Part shown: in pieces, positions 28,702 to 37,788 of the stretch
Position numbering within the stretch: position 1 is the first letter of the stretch
How the letters are laid out: each line of letters begins with the position of its first letter
Assembly (NCBI RefSeq): GCF_014764705.1
Contig: NZ_JACXXG010000031.1
Coordinates: forward strand, 1 to 46,560
From: Stutzerimonas kunmingensis
GTDB taxonomy: Bacteria > Pseudomonadota > Gammaproteobacteria > Pseudomonadales > Pseudomonadaceae
DNA length: 46,560 bases
Direction: 5' to 3'
Notes under the pieces: generated by a model
What the model was told of the DNA's origin: nothing
What the model saw: the letters and a program-made list of their open reading frames with translations, nothing else
Databases searched by the model: none
Made by a program: the position numbers and the translations under genes

Positions 28702-30429
28702 CTATGGCAGATCGCCTAGTAAAGTTGTCGGTAGCGCCTTCAATTTTGACTCCAAACCCTTAAGTATCGCTTTGCTCTTCTCAACCTCTGAAATTTTTGA
28801 GCGTAGCTCTTTAACAATCAACTCATAATCCTTAAGCTGCGGAGCGAAGAAACTTATTGTTTTATCGGTATCACCAAGAATTTCATAAATATCAAGAAAT
28901 GAGTTCTTCACAAACTCTGATATCTCATTCTTGGTCTCCTGAAGCTCCTTTTCAAGCTCGTGTTTTTTGTAGGCACCATAAATCTCAGCCCCCACCGAAA
29001 CGGCCGCACCAGCAGGCCCTGCATATTTAGTGATGTTCCCTGCAATCTTGGTTGCCTGCCAGGGCTTAAACTTGAAAACGACTCCAGTCACACTCGCAAG
29101 AGCGTCGCGGGCAGCGAAAACAACGGATTTCATAGCAGCCGGGCTAACATTCGAAACGGAACTTATTGACTTTCCTACGCCTTTAAATATCCCATCACTC
29201 ATTGAAGACAGAAATGACTCACTGGTATCCAGCTCTCTTGAAATACTCTCGTTCAGTCGGTTCGCGACAAGTGTGGCTTGTTCGAAATAACGATCAACAG
29301 TCAATTTAATTTTCGCATGAAGCTTGAAACCCATGCCTTTTTCAGAATAACCAAGCTCATCCTCCAGATAAGGACGAATGGACTCCATCTCTAACGGACG
29401 TAGCTTAGAGAGATATTGCCGTTCAATGGACTGCAACTCTTCAAACAGCTCACCAGCCAGCCTTTTGACTTCCGCCCTACCCGATGAGATGTCACCACCT
29501 ATACGATCTGATTCAAGCTGTCGTTGCTGTGCAAAAACCTCTAAATCAGCCAATTGTGCATTCGCCTTGGCCACTCTCTGCCGGACGATGTCACTGACAA
29601 CATCCATGCCAGTTTTAGTAATAAGATTACCGCTGACACTCTTGGCCAAGATCTTTTGTGTCGCCGCTTTCAGATTATTGATTCTAGACCGTGCCTCATA
29701 ATGCGCGGGCTTCCCAAACCAAAACTCAAGCCCGCGACCATTTGGGTTGGATGCCATGCACACAATATTGAGACTATCCGCTTCACGGTCATCAAGCGAA
29801 GCGACTCTAACCAGCTTTTTTTTAAGATTATCCGTTTTAATTCTTGCTTGCTCCTCAAAGAGCTGGTTCTCGGTTAAGTCAGTTACCTCATCCATCTTGT
29901 TTATGACAAAGATAGTTGAATCTAACTTTGCAAGATCACGCAGCAGCCATCGTGCAATCTCGCCGTGGCTTTCCTTTAAAGGATTAGTGGCATCAACGAC
30001 GTACAAAATAATGTGTGCTTCCGATATATACTGCTTAGTCAAGTCCGAATAAACAACTGCTTGACCATCGATTTCCTTTTCTTTATCACCGAATAAGCCA
30101 GGAGTATCAACAATCTCACATTTTTCCCGCAAACCTTCAGGCTTATAGATTGCAACACTGTCCGACGACTCATCCATGTCAATTTTCATATCTGCCATCA
30201 CTTTCCCAAGCCAGGCAGCAATTACGCTGGTCTTTCCATCAGAAAAAGCGCCCATCAATGCAATGCGCAGCATATCGTCGTTAACTGAAGTCAATGCAGA
30301 TTCAACTTTCTTCAAATCCGCGTCAACATCAACACCAATGGCTGCCAACTCGCTGAGCATGGTCTTCAATTCTTCAAACGCACTTACAACAGCTTGCTTG
30401 CTAAGGTTATACTGCTTAAATTGTTCCAT
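28702..30429 (-). CDS. leoA: Dynamin-like GTPase LeoA (Eleos component)
   Basis: The 575 residues are nearly the length of E. coli LeoA (about 574). G1 is GAFSDGKTS at 60-68, preceded by RIALM. G3 is DTPG at 108-111, and G4 is NKMD at 177-180. YISEAHIILYVVDATNPLKESH and FKPWQATKIAGN match LeoA as I recall it. Long helices follow the G domain and the C-terminus is coiled-coil-like. LeoA with LeoBC are bacterial dynamins forming the anti-phage system Eleos; the proposed action is on membranes. The start overlaps the leoC end by 14 bp. The gene is A+T-richer than the neighbouring helicases (27 of 60 bases G/C at 29581-29640). Confidence 0.88.
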   Translation of the reverse strand: MEQFKQYNLSKQAVVSAFEELKTMLSELAAIGVDVDADLKKVESALTSVNDDMLRIALMGAFSDGKTSVIAAWLGKVMADMKIDMDESSDSVAIYKPEGLREKCEIVDTPGLFGDKEKEIDGQAVVYSDLTKQYISEAHIILYVVDATNPLKESHGEIARWLLRDLAKLDSTIFVINKMDEVTDLTENQLFEEQARIKTDNLKKKLVRVASLDDREADSLNIVCMASNPNGRGLEFWFGKPAHYEARSRINNLKAATQKILAKSVSGNLITKTGMDVVSDIVRQRVAKANAQLADLEVFAQQRQLESDRIGGDISSGRAEVKRLAGELFEELQSIERQYLSKLRPLEMESIRPYLEDELGYSEKGMGFKLHAKIKLTVDRYFEQATLVANRLNESISRELDTSESFLSSMSDGIFKGVGKSISSVSNVSPAAMKSVVFAARDALASVTGVVFKFKPWQATKIAGNITKYAGPAGAAVSVGAEIYGAYKKHELEKELQETKNEISEFVKNSFLDIYEILGDTDKTISFFAPQLKDYELIVKELRSKISEVEKSKAILKGLESKLKALPTTLLGDLP

Positions 30430-32164
30430 AAGGCATCATCTCAATTTTGTTTTTCATGGCTTTTAGCCGCTCAAGTTCCTGCTGAAGCGTATCCGCAGGA
30501 ACCGCCAACTGCTCTTCCATTTCAGAAATTTTTTGAAAAACCGGAGTAGATAAATTTTCTTTAATATAACCAGAGAAAGACGCTACATCGTCATCAATGC
30601 TCTTTATATGTTGAGCCCTGGCCTCATCTAGCTTTTCGTAAATCTTACCTTTTACCTTCCTGACGCGGGAATCTTTACTCATAAACACGGTTAAAAATGA
30701 AGTAATCGCCCCGATCAACGCCCCAATTACGCCACTTATTATCGCACTGATTGGGATGCCCGCAGTAAGTGGAGTAGCGGGGAGGCCTGCTAAAAAACCC
30801 GTATAAGCCATAGAGCCAATTGTAAATAAAACACCGCCAACTCCACCAAGCCCAAGATCTCCCCCTAGCTCTTTTGCCCCCCCAATGGCCACATTCATCT
30901 TGCCTTCAAAATCAACACGGCTTTCAAGGTATACAAGGCTTATATCTTGCTGGAGCCGCCCCAGTGCATCTTTTATTTTTTCATGCAAGTCGGCAATCAA
31001 CTGGTCACACTTGGCTTTATTTTCCAAACCTGCTTTAGTCTGTTCCGCACTAAAAGCCTCTTCGATTTCCTGCTTAATGATCTCGTTGTTCCCGAAATTT
31101 CCCGAGACTACCCGATCAACATGATCCACCATTGCATCAAAAACTTTATTGATATAATTCTTCTTAGCGGCCGAATACAACCTTGTAGAGCTTGCTAGTG
31201 CTCCTTCGATCAGCGCCTTGCATTTCTCAACTTCCGGCTGGAGTTTTTCAAGGAAGGCATGGTATTCATTCAGGGCTAGTTCAATAACCTCTATATTTTC
31301 CCCAAGAAGGTCCGTAACCTTGGATTTGTTACTTTCTACAATGTCCTCTCTGAAAGTTAACTGCTTTTTATTCACCAGTTCTTTCGTGATTCCAAGATTA
31401 CTAAAAAGGTACATTTCATTGGGTGAGCCAAAAAACTTAAGGTAGTTTCGCTGCTGTACACACAAATCATGCAACCGAGAAGGGTGGATTGTCGTCTCTT
31501 GAGCATCCGCTGTATAAGCCAACCCTGAAAACCCCAGTAAACCCTGAACGCAGAAACCTTCCAGCAAGGAATTCTCTCCGAGGGTTTCTGATAGCACATC
31601 AACAGTCTGGGATAACGCACTCTGGTTATGGGCAGTCAATAATGTCTCACGATCCTCCTCAAACTCGTAAGCATCTGCACTGCCACGGACGTTGACGATC
31701 GGGCAAACCTTGGCGCCTCTGCGCAAGTATCTTTTGATTTTTTCAGCCGTTGTTTTTTCTGGCTTCTTATTTGTCCCATTGACATAAAAAACCAGATGAG
31801 CCTTGGCTATAGCCCTCTCTACCATAGGCTGATATTTTTTTTCGTCACCCTCGATGCCAGGAACATCAACAAGACTAAAAGGCTTTTCTTTGTAGGTTAA
31901 CGAATAAAAAACATTATCCTTAGTAAAGTCTGCCTCACCTGTCCCAATAATCAACCCATCAACGCGGTGAACTGCAGCCTGCATACGCACAGCCCTTAGC
32001 AAAGCCGTGCTATGGGCAGATATAGCGCTTTCTATCTCGCCGATCTTTACGTCGAGAGTATGGCTAGCCGTTGTAGCCTTATCTTTCTTTCCATTTACAA
32101 CAGACTTATTGCCATGAGCAACTGACAGACTGCAGGGCACGCTATTCGCAGGACTTTGCAACAT
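30416..32164 (-). CDS. leoC: Dynamin-like protein LeoC (Eleos component, C-terminal part of LeoBC)
   Basis: The 582 residues have no P-loop. They carry a probable switch segment IIGTGEADFTKD near 72-83 and G3 LVDVPGIEGDE at 98-108. At the expected G4 position the sequence is PIVNVRGSAD rather than NKxD. Helical stalk-like sequence fills about 190-420. Hydrophobic, Gly-rich segments at about 425-490 look like a membrane paddle. The G1 loop is supplied by LeoB just upstream, as in the split LeoB/LeoC arrangement known from enterotoxigenic E. coli. ATG at 32164 abuts the leoB stop (TAAATG) in the same frame, with GGGAG upstream, so it has its own ribosome-binding site. Very A+T-rich (22 of 60 G/C at 31141-31200). 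Confidence 0.85.
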   Translation of the reverse strand: MLQSPANSVPCSLSVAHGNKSVVNGKKDKATTASHTLDVKIGEIESAISAHSTALLRAVRMQAAVHRVDGLIIGTGEADFTKDNVFYSLTYKEKPFSLVDVPGIEGDEKKYQPMVERAIAKAHLVFYVNGTNKKPEKTTAEKIKRYLRRGAKVCPIVNVRGSADAYEFEEDRETLLTAHNQSALSQTVDVLSETLGENSLLEGFCVQGLLGFSGLAYTADAQETTIHPSRLHDLCVQQRNYLKFFGSPNEMYLFSNLGITKELVNKKQLTFREDIVESNKSKVTDLLGENIEVIELALNEYHAFLEKLQPEVEKCKALIEGALASSTRLYSAAKKNYINKVFDAMVDHVDRVVSGNFGNNEIIKQEIEEAFSAEQTKAGLENKAKCDQLIADLHEKIKDALGRLQQDISLVYLESRVDFEGKMNVAIGGAKELGGDLGLGGVGGVLFTIGSMAYTGFLAGLPATPLTAGIPISAIISGVIGALIGAITSFLTVFMSKDSRVRKVKGKIYEKLDEARAQHIKSIDDDVASFSGYIKENLSTPVFQKISEMEEQLAVPADTLQQELERLKAMKNKIEMMPYGTI

Positions 32165-32767
32165 TTAAGCCACTCCCACCATCCAGGCAATCGCAAGCAA
32201 GGCAAATACCGCCACTGTGGAGGTCGCGATTAAAAAGGCTTTGAGCCGACTGACCTGCTTGCGCAGCGTCTGGTTATCGGCTTCTGCAGCCAAGCGTTTG
32301 GACTTCTCCGAGTCCATATACTGCTTAAATACAATGAGATCCTGCCTCAACGACAGCAGGTCTTCTGCCAACGCCCCGTAAGCCTCAGAGAATTTACGTT
32401 TCAACACGTCAGCCTGTTCAACTAGAGCAGCCTCAAACTGATCAAGCTGCCGCTGGTTGTGTACAATGGCATCTCTGCGTGCTTCTTCATCAAACATGAT
32501 GCGCAGGGATTCAATAATGGTGCTTTTACCAGCATTGGTTTCACCAAAAAACGCAATGGTAAACTTATCCCACTCGGCATTATTCTCAAGCAGCGCAATT
32601 TCATCACTGAAGCTTTTCTGGATATTTTCCAGCTTGTCCATCATACCCATGACATGCTGCTTGCTTTCTTCATGCTCAACGCGTAAGTCCTGCAACTGTG
32701 CCAGCGTATCGTTTAAACCCTCTGCGACTTCACTGTAGAGCTTGTTGAGTTTTTCTTTTTCCAGCAT
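32165..32767 (-). CDS. leoB: Dynamin-like P-loop membrane protein LeoB (Eleos component, N-terminal part of LeoBC)
   Basis: The 200 residues comprise an N-terminal coiled coil (about 1-65), a P-loop FFGETNAGKSTIIESL with GETNAGKST at 75-83, a second coiled coil (about 98-172), and one C-terminal transmembrane helix (about 177-199, FLIATSTVAVFALLAIAWM). It lacks G3 and G4, which lie in the next gene in the same frame beyond a single TAA. It matches the short LeoB of the LeoB/LeoC pair. AAAAGGAACTGCA precedes ATG at 32767. The gene lies 26 bp after the methyltransferase stop. The stop could be a true gene boundary, or a nonsense codon in a once-fused LeoBC. Confidence 0.82.
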   Translation of the reverse strand: MLEKEKLNKLYSEVAEGLNDTLAQLQDLRVEHEESKQHVMGMMDKLENIQKSFSDEIALLENNAEWDKFTIAFFGETNAGKSTIIESLRIMFDEEARRDAIVHNQRQLDQFEAALVEQADVLKRKFSEAYGALAEDLLSLRQDLIVFKQYMDSEKSKRLAAEADNQTLRKQVSRLKAFLIATSTVAVFALLAIAWMVGVA

Positions 32768-32793
32768 TGCAGTTCCTTTTGCTTAAAGCAGGT

Positions 32794-35700
32794 TCAGTCG
32801 CTTTCAAAAATTGACCACGCCACCCGGTAATCCTCTTCCCGGTCGGGCTTGAAGAAGGGGGCCTGGTAAGTGATGGTGGTTTCCCAGGGGCCGCCAGGGA
32901 GGGTGTCGTCCTGATAGGTTTTGCGCACGGCACCTTGGGTCAAGTGCTGGATATCTTCCCAGCCGAGGGCGATGTCGTGAGCATTGAAGTCCGGGGACTC
33001 TACCGAGTAGTGGGTGCCTTCGGCCAGGTCACTGTTACGGGCTTTTCTAGGCAAGCCGACACCGACCAAGCCTTTGCTGGGGGTGAAGACGATGCGGCCA
33101 CTCTGGTCATACCAGGTATCGGCTTCATACTGGCGCATAACCGGGAACTGAACCCTGTAGATGGTGAGCAGTTCTTCCAGCATTAGGCCAAGGGCCTGAG
33201 AGACGAGCACATCGATTTCCACCAAGGCCTGGCGGCGAGTGTAGTCACTACGCAGGGCGTTGTGACGCTGCCACTCGGGGGTGAGGTTGACGAAAAAATC
33301 CTGCGGCAGCGCGGCGATAGGCTCGTACAAGGCCCAGCGTTGTTGGCGAAAGTTGTCTTGCCAGTGCTCGCTCCACAGTTCGCTGTAGCCAGTTGTCAGG
33401 CAGTTCAGAGCGAGAATTCGGCTTTTTGCCGATGACCAGTTTTCGCCAAAATTCAATAGAGGCAGAAGAGAAGCAATATCATTTCTGAAATGGCCTTTCC
33501 CAGTGCTTTTTACAAAGAAATCGAAGATCACGGAAACATAGGAGGCGGCAAGATTCAGCAGTACCTCACGATCTTTCGGCAGTACGCTGAACCCCAAATC
33601 AATGTGCGCAACACTTTTCTGAATAATCGCGCTTTGCAGAGTCCTTTCAGAGGATGAGCCGATCATTGTCCGTGAGGTTAGCCGATAATACTCTGTCACC
33701 AACCGCTCCCGATGCTCGCTTTCTTCCACCCAGGACACACGCGGGGTACGGTCGTAGTAGGTGGCGGGGTCACAAGTGGGGGTGTAGTTAGTACGTGGCA
33801 GGTAATCGTCCGGCAGAGTTAGCAGGTCGAGGTTGTCGTAGGCCTTGTTGGTGTCGCACACCGCCCGCGGAGTGTTGTAGAACGGGTTGCCAACGAAAAA
33901 ATGCGGGCCAGAAAGTACCCATTGCTCCGGACTTTCCGGGAACTGGGTATCGCGCCTGATAGTTCCGTCGCGCTGGGCATAGCTTTCGTCAAACATTACC
34001 GTGGAGAAGTACTGCCCTTTCAGATCTCCCAATCGTCGGGGCTGGGCAGCGAATTTTTGAAGTACGCTAGTGAGCTGTCGAGCATGCAGTGCTGGCAGGC
34101 GTGCTTCCAATGCGTCTGTACCGGCATTGTCATAAAGCTTGGCGAACAGGTACAACTCGTGCTGACCGACCTCGATAATCCGGTCTCGGTGGCCGTCGAA
34201 GTTCCACTTCACTTTTACCCGCCCATCCGGCAGCTCCATTTCCTCCTTGATACCAGGCACCTGCCCCCTTCCGTCGTGAGCAAACGCCTGATCAATAGTG
34301 CTCGGCACAAACAGATTGGAGACGTGCTTGAAGCTCGGAGCACTGAGCGGGCCATGAATATTGATACTGAAGAGCGTCTGGTTATGCACCTCGGCAAATA
34401 ATTTAGTTTCGTTGATAAATTGGAAGTGCGCACGCAAGCGAGGATATAGCTCCCGCCGGAACACACCACCCTTGGGGTCGTCGTAAATCCCCTCCGGATG
34501 CAAAAAGCCGCTCACGCCCCGCTCATTGGCATTAGCCCAGGCGCGAGGCAGGAAGCATTTGTACAAATTGGTCTGCACGCCCTTGAGCTGCGGATAATTC
34601 TGAGTGGCGTTGAGGAAGGCCTGCGAGCCCTCCGCCTCCGCAAGCTCATCAAACCAGGCCTGCTGCAGTTGCGGGCTCCGTTCAAAGGCGGCTTCGCGCT
34701 GGTCGGTGAGCTGCTTGGCGCTGAGTTTGTGCAATACAAAAGCCGGATTGTAATCGCCGAGTACCCCTCCCTCCTGCCACTCCACCTTGCGCCAGGGCGG
34801 GTTACCTAGGGTGATATCAAAGCCTCCGCGCTTGGCGTAGATATCGGAAAAAGCCAGTTCCCAGTGGAAAAAGCGGAAGCGCTCACCTAGTTCGTTCGCG
34901 ATAGCCAGAGTGTTAAAAAACGGATTTTTGAATAGCTTTTCCAGGTTAAGCTCACCCTGCTGGGTGCTGACGTCGCGGACAGCCTGGGTTTCAGTGCGTA
35001 GAGTCTGTTGCGGCTCGTCTGCAGCGAACAGGTCTTCGATAGGTTTGGCGAAGATGTCTTCGCTTTGCTCCTGCTCCGCACCGAAAAGGCCTTCTTGCGT
35101 CGGTGCGAATTCAAAAGTGCCAGCGCTGTTAAGGATGGTGTTGAGGTCGAATAGCCATTTTTGCCGGTCGGGCAGTTGCTCTGCCTTGTCCAGCGGCCAG
35201 AACCAGAGGGCACACCAGTAGTCCATCGCAAGCTTCAAGCGACGGTAGGGCGATGCGATGCGGGCATTGGTATTGAAGATGCCTGAGGTACGCAGCTGGT
35301 CTTTTTCTTTGGTACTTGTGTGGCGCTCGGCCATACCCTGTTGGCCCCACAAGGGGTAGCTGTCTTCGGTGCGCCAGCGGTGCTGCTCCAGCATCTGGGT
35401 ATGTTCGCGCCAAAGGCGATCGACTGCGTCACTGAGGGTTTGCAAGGTACGAATTTCCTGCGCTTCGAACGGAGCACAGAACGCTTTTTTCCAGTCTTTG
35501 ATTGCCTTGAAGGCCTCTGGACGCAGCTGTTTGGCTACGCTGTCGTTGTAACCGACCATGCCGGGGTCGGGCAGCAGGAAATGGTAAATCTCCCCTTCTT
35601 TTCGCCCGCCCTCACCGGCTTGCTCCAGCAAACTAAAGGGGTTGAGCCTCCGCGGAGCGTGGTTGTACCAGAGGCTTTCCTTGGCTTGTTTCTTGAGGGC

Positions 35701-37755
35701 ACTAGCCGAATAGACCTCGCGGCGGGCGCCAATCAAGCTATTACCGGTGAAAAGCTGGTAGCCAAACCAGGGTACGTTGTGGCCACCGCTAAGGGCATTA
35801 AGCCAGAGGGAAACTTCCGCCAGTTCAACAGCAATAGGGTTGAGGTCAACACCGAACACGTTGTGGTCGGCGATATGCATTTTTACCCGCTGCAGCTGGT
35901 GCTGGTAGTCCTCGTGGGGAATACGCTGGCCCAGCTCCTGCTGTTTACGCGTGAGGTAGGCCTCTGCGAGCTGGTTGACGGCTTCGTTCAAGAAGGCGGC
36001 GCTGCCCATGGCGGGTTCGCACACTGTCAGGTTGAGGATGTCGTCGGCGGTTACATCGTCCGTCAGACGTTCCTTGAGGGTGTACTTCACCAGGCTTTTA
36101 GTAAGCACCTCCGGGGTGTAATAGCTGGCGGATTTTTCCCGATCGCGACCGGCCATGCGGTAGATGAATTTGCCTTTGGGGTGGACGCGCAGCTTTTTCT
36201 TCTTGTCCTCAATGTCGTAGACCCATTCGCTGTCTTCGTCGAATTCGTTCAGCTGGTTTTGCGTGACGAAGAAGCCGGTTTCCAGTTTATCAGGATTGAT
36301 GTTTTGGCCTTTTGCGGCGACTTCGTAGAGGTCCTCGGTGGCGAAGAAACCACGGTAACTGAGCAGTGCTTCATACACGGCGCCGAGCTGGTTGATACCG
36401 AGCTGGGTGTAACTGACACGGCCACGACGCTTACGACCCTTCTGGGGGCGGGTCAGGGACATGCTCTGGATCACCTGTTGCAGAGTTTCGTTGCTGAAGG
36501 TGACGCGGTTGAGCAACTGAGTGTTAGCGGGGTCAAACAGGTGGCTGTCCAAACCCCGCAGGGTGAAACCGTTGGCGGTGCTTTCGTGCAACTGGTCAAG
36601 TTGGCGGTTGAGCTGGTGGCCGTTGTAGATCAGGCCGAACATGCGCTGCAGGCTGTCATGAAAATAATGGCCGCGACGACTTTCTTCGGTAGTCAGGCGA
36701 ACGCTTTCGAGATCGCGCAGGCTTTCCAGGCTGTAGCCCTGGCGCCAGGCATCGTGCTGGTGCGGCAGGTAGCCGAGCTCTGGCCGGGCTTCAATATAGA
36801 ACAGGAACAGGATGCGGTACATGGTGCGCAGGCATTCGCTGGATAGCTGGTCAGCGTCCAGCGCATTGCTGCCACTGTAGATCCCCTCCTTGCGGTCTCG
36901 AGCCTGCTCTATCAGTTGCGCGGCTGCTTCGTCACCTAGCAGCTCAATAGCGTGGCGTAAGGCGTATTTCAAATCGTCAGAGACGGCAAAGGCGTGCTTG
37001 TGGCTGTTTTCATCCAGGCTGTCGAGTCGACTCGGGCCGTCATTTGGCACCAAGCTTTCTCGATGCAGCAGTACCGCAGTGGCTTTGAGGGTGCGGTCGT
37101 CTCTACGCCCGAGAATTTCTTCCCAGTCAAAACGCAGCATACGGTTCTGCGACCACTTGTAGCGGTCAATCAGAATGCCCTGACGGTCGCTGAGCAGCAG
37201 TACCCAACGCGGCGGCTGCTCGTTAAACGGGCTGGACTGGCGAAATACCACTTCATTGAGGATGCGGTACCAGTCGGTATTGCTCAATTTGTCGTGGTGC
37301 GGGCCAGGGCCGAAGAACTGGTCACGGTGCAGTTGCAGCGAGAGCGGATCTTCGCCCTCGCTATTAGCATCCACTGCACCCAACACCCACAGCTGGTCAC
37401 CCAGCACACTGAGCACTGGCAGCTCCATATTGGCAGCAACCTCACGGTTGCCGGGCTGGTAGGGAATACCCAGCGCAGTAAGCAGGTCAAGGTAGAACTC
37501 ACGCTGCAAGCGGATGCGCTCACTGGCGCTGCGCTCTGTCTTGAGCTTATGCTGCAGGGCAAAATACCCCTTATTCAGGTTGCGCAGAGCGCGATGCGGA
37601 GCGACGAAGCCATCGCCCTGCTCTTCCCTGCTGTCCCACTCTTTGATGGTGTCAGCCAGGTCGCCCTGGAATACCTCAGCAAGGTAATGGGCGCTGAAAA
37701 ACTCGTTGTCGTTGCTCAACCCTATAAAGGTGGCCACGCTGTCCTGTAACGACAT
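32794..37755 (-). CDS. Large N6-adenine DNA methyltransferase (Eco57I/PglX-like class)
   Basis: The protein has 1653 residues. SYYTPEVLTKSLVKYTL lies near 547. The AdoMet site EPAMGSAAFLNEAV near 583 is a variant of D/NPAMGSGAF. VFGVDLNPIAVELAEVSLWLNAL follows. The catalytic motif IV, LGNPPW, lies near 984, so about 400 residues separate motifs I and IV, as in Eco57I/PglX/DrmMI-type enzymes. The first 500 residues and the C-terminal third are probably for target recognition or partner contact; I saw no clear PD-(D/E)xK motif. ATG at 37755 has AGGAG upstream. It follows the SNF2 helicase by 33 bp. Likely role: mark self DNA so that the helicase/nuclease machine spares it. Confidence 0.9.
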   Translation of the reverse strand: MSLQDSVATFIGLSNDNEFFSAHYLAEVFQGDLADTIKEWDSREEQGDGFVAPHRALRNLNKGYFALQHKLKTERSASERIRLQREFYLDLLTALGIPYQPGNREVAANMELPVLSVLGDQLWVLGAVDANSEGEDPLSLQLHRDQFFGPGPHHDKLSNTDWYRILNEVVFRQSSPFNEQPPRWVLLLSDRQGILIDRYKWSQNRMLRFDWEEILGRRDDRTLKATAVLLHRESLVPNDGPSRLDSLDENSHKHAFAVSDDLKYALRHAIELLGDEAAAQLIEQARDRKEGIYSGSNALDADQLSSECLRTMYRILFLFYIEARPELGYLPHQHDAWRQGYSLESLRDLESVRLTTEESRRGHYFHDSLQRMFGLIYNGHQLNRQLDQLHESTANGFTLRGLDSHLFDPANTQLLNRVTFSNETLQQVIQSMSLTRPQKGRKRRGRVSYTQLGINQLGAVYEALLSYRGFFATEDLYEVAAKGQNINPDKLETGFFVTQNQLNEFDEDSEWVYDIEDKKKKLRVHPKGKFIYRMAGRDREKSASYYTPEVLTKSLVKYTLKERLTDDVTADDILNLTVCEPAMGSAAFLNEAVNQLAEAYLTRKQQELGQRIPHEDYQHQLQRVKMHIADHNVFGVDLNPIAVELAEVSLWLNALSGGHNVPWFGYQLFTGNSLIGARREVYSASALKKQAKESLWYNHAPRRLNPFSLLEQAGEGGRKEGEIYHFLLPDPGMVGYNDSVAKQLRPEAFKAIKDWKKAFCAPFEAQEIRTLQTLSDAVDRLWREHTQMLEQHRWRTEDSYPLWGQQGMAERHTSTKEKDQLRTSGIFNTNARIASPYRRLKLAMDYWCALWFWPLDKAEQLPDRQKWLFDLNTILNSAGTFEFAPTQEGLFGAEQEQSEDIFAKPIEDLFAADEPQQTLRTETQAVRDVSTQQGELNLEKLFKNPFFNTLAIANELGERFRFFHWELAFSDIYAKRGGFDITLGNPPWRKVEWQEGGVLGDYNPAFVLHKLSAKQLTDQREAAFERSPQLQQAWFDELAEAEGSQAFLNATQNYPQLKGVQTNLYKCFLPRAWANANERGVSGFLHPEGIYDDPKGGVFRRELYPRLRAHFQFINETKLFAEVHNQTLFSINIHGPLSAPSFKHVSNLFVPSTIDQAFAHDGRGQVPGIKEEMELPDGRVKVKWNFDGHRDRIIEVGQHELYLFAKLYDNAGTDALEARLPALHARQLTSVLQKFAAQPRRLGDLKGQYFSTVMFDESYAQRDGTIRRDTQFPESPEQWVLSGPHFFVGNPFYNTPRAVCDTNKAYDNLDLLTLPDDYLPRTNYTPTCDPATYYDRTPRVSWVEESEHRERLVTEYYRLTSRTMIGSSSERTLQSAIIQKSVAHIDLGFSVLPKDREVLLNLAASYVSVIFDFFVKSTGKGHFRNDIASLLPLLNFGENWSSAKSRILALNCLTTGYSELWSEHWQDNFRQQRWALYEPIAALPQDFFVNLTPEWQRHNALRSDYTRRQALVEIDVLVSQALGLMLEELLTIYRVQFPVMRQYEADTWYDQSGRIVFTPSKGLVGVGLPRKARNSDLAEGTHYSVESPDFNAHDIALGWEDIQHLTQGAVRKTYQDDTLPGGPWETTITYQAPFFKPDREEDYRVAWSIFESD

Positions 37756-37788
37756 CTAACTGCTACTCCTTTGCCTAAGCGCGGCTGC

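Noticed and set aside
35320..36846. 508-codon plus-strand open frame inside the methyltransferase gene
   Set aside because: It overlaps the conserved motif I region of the methyltransferase in antisense, with no domain of its own.
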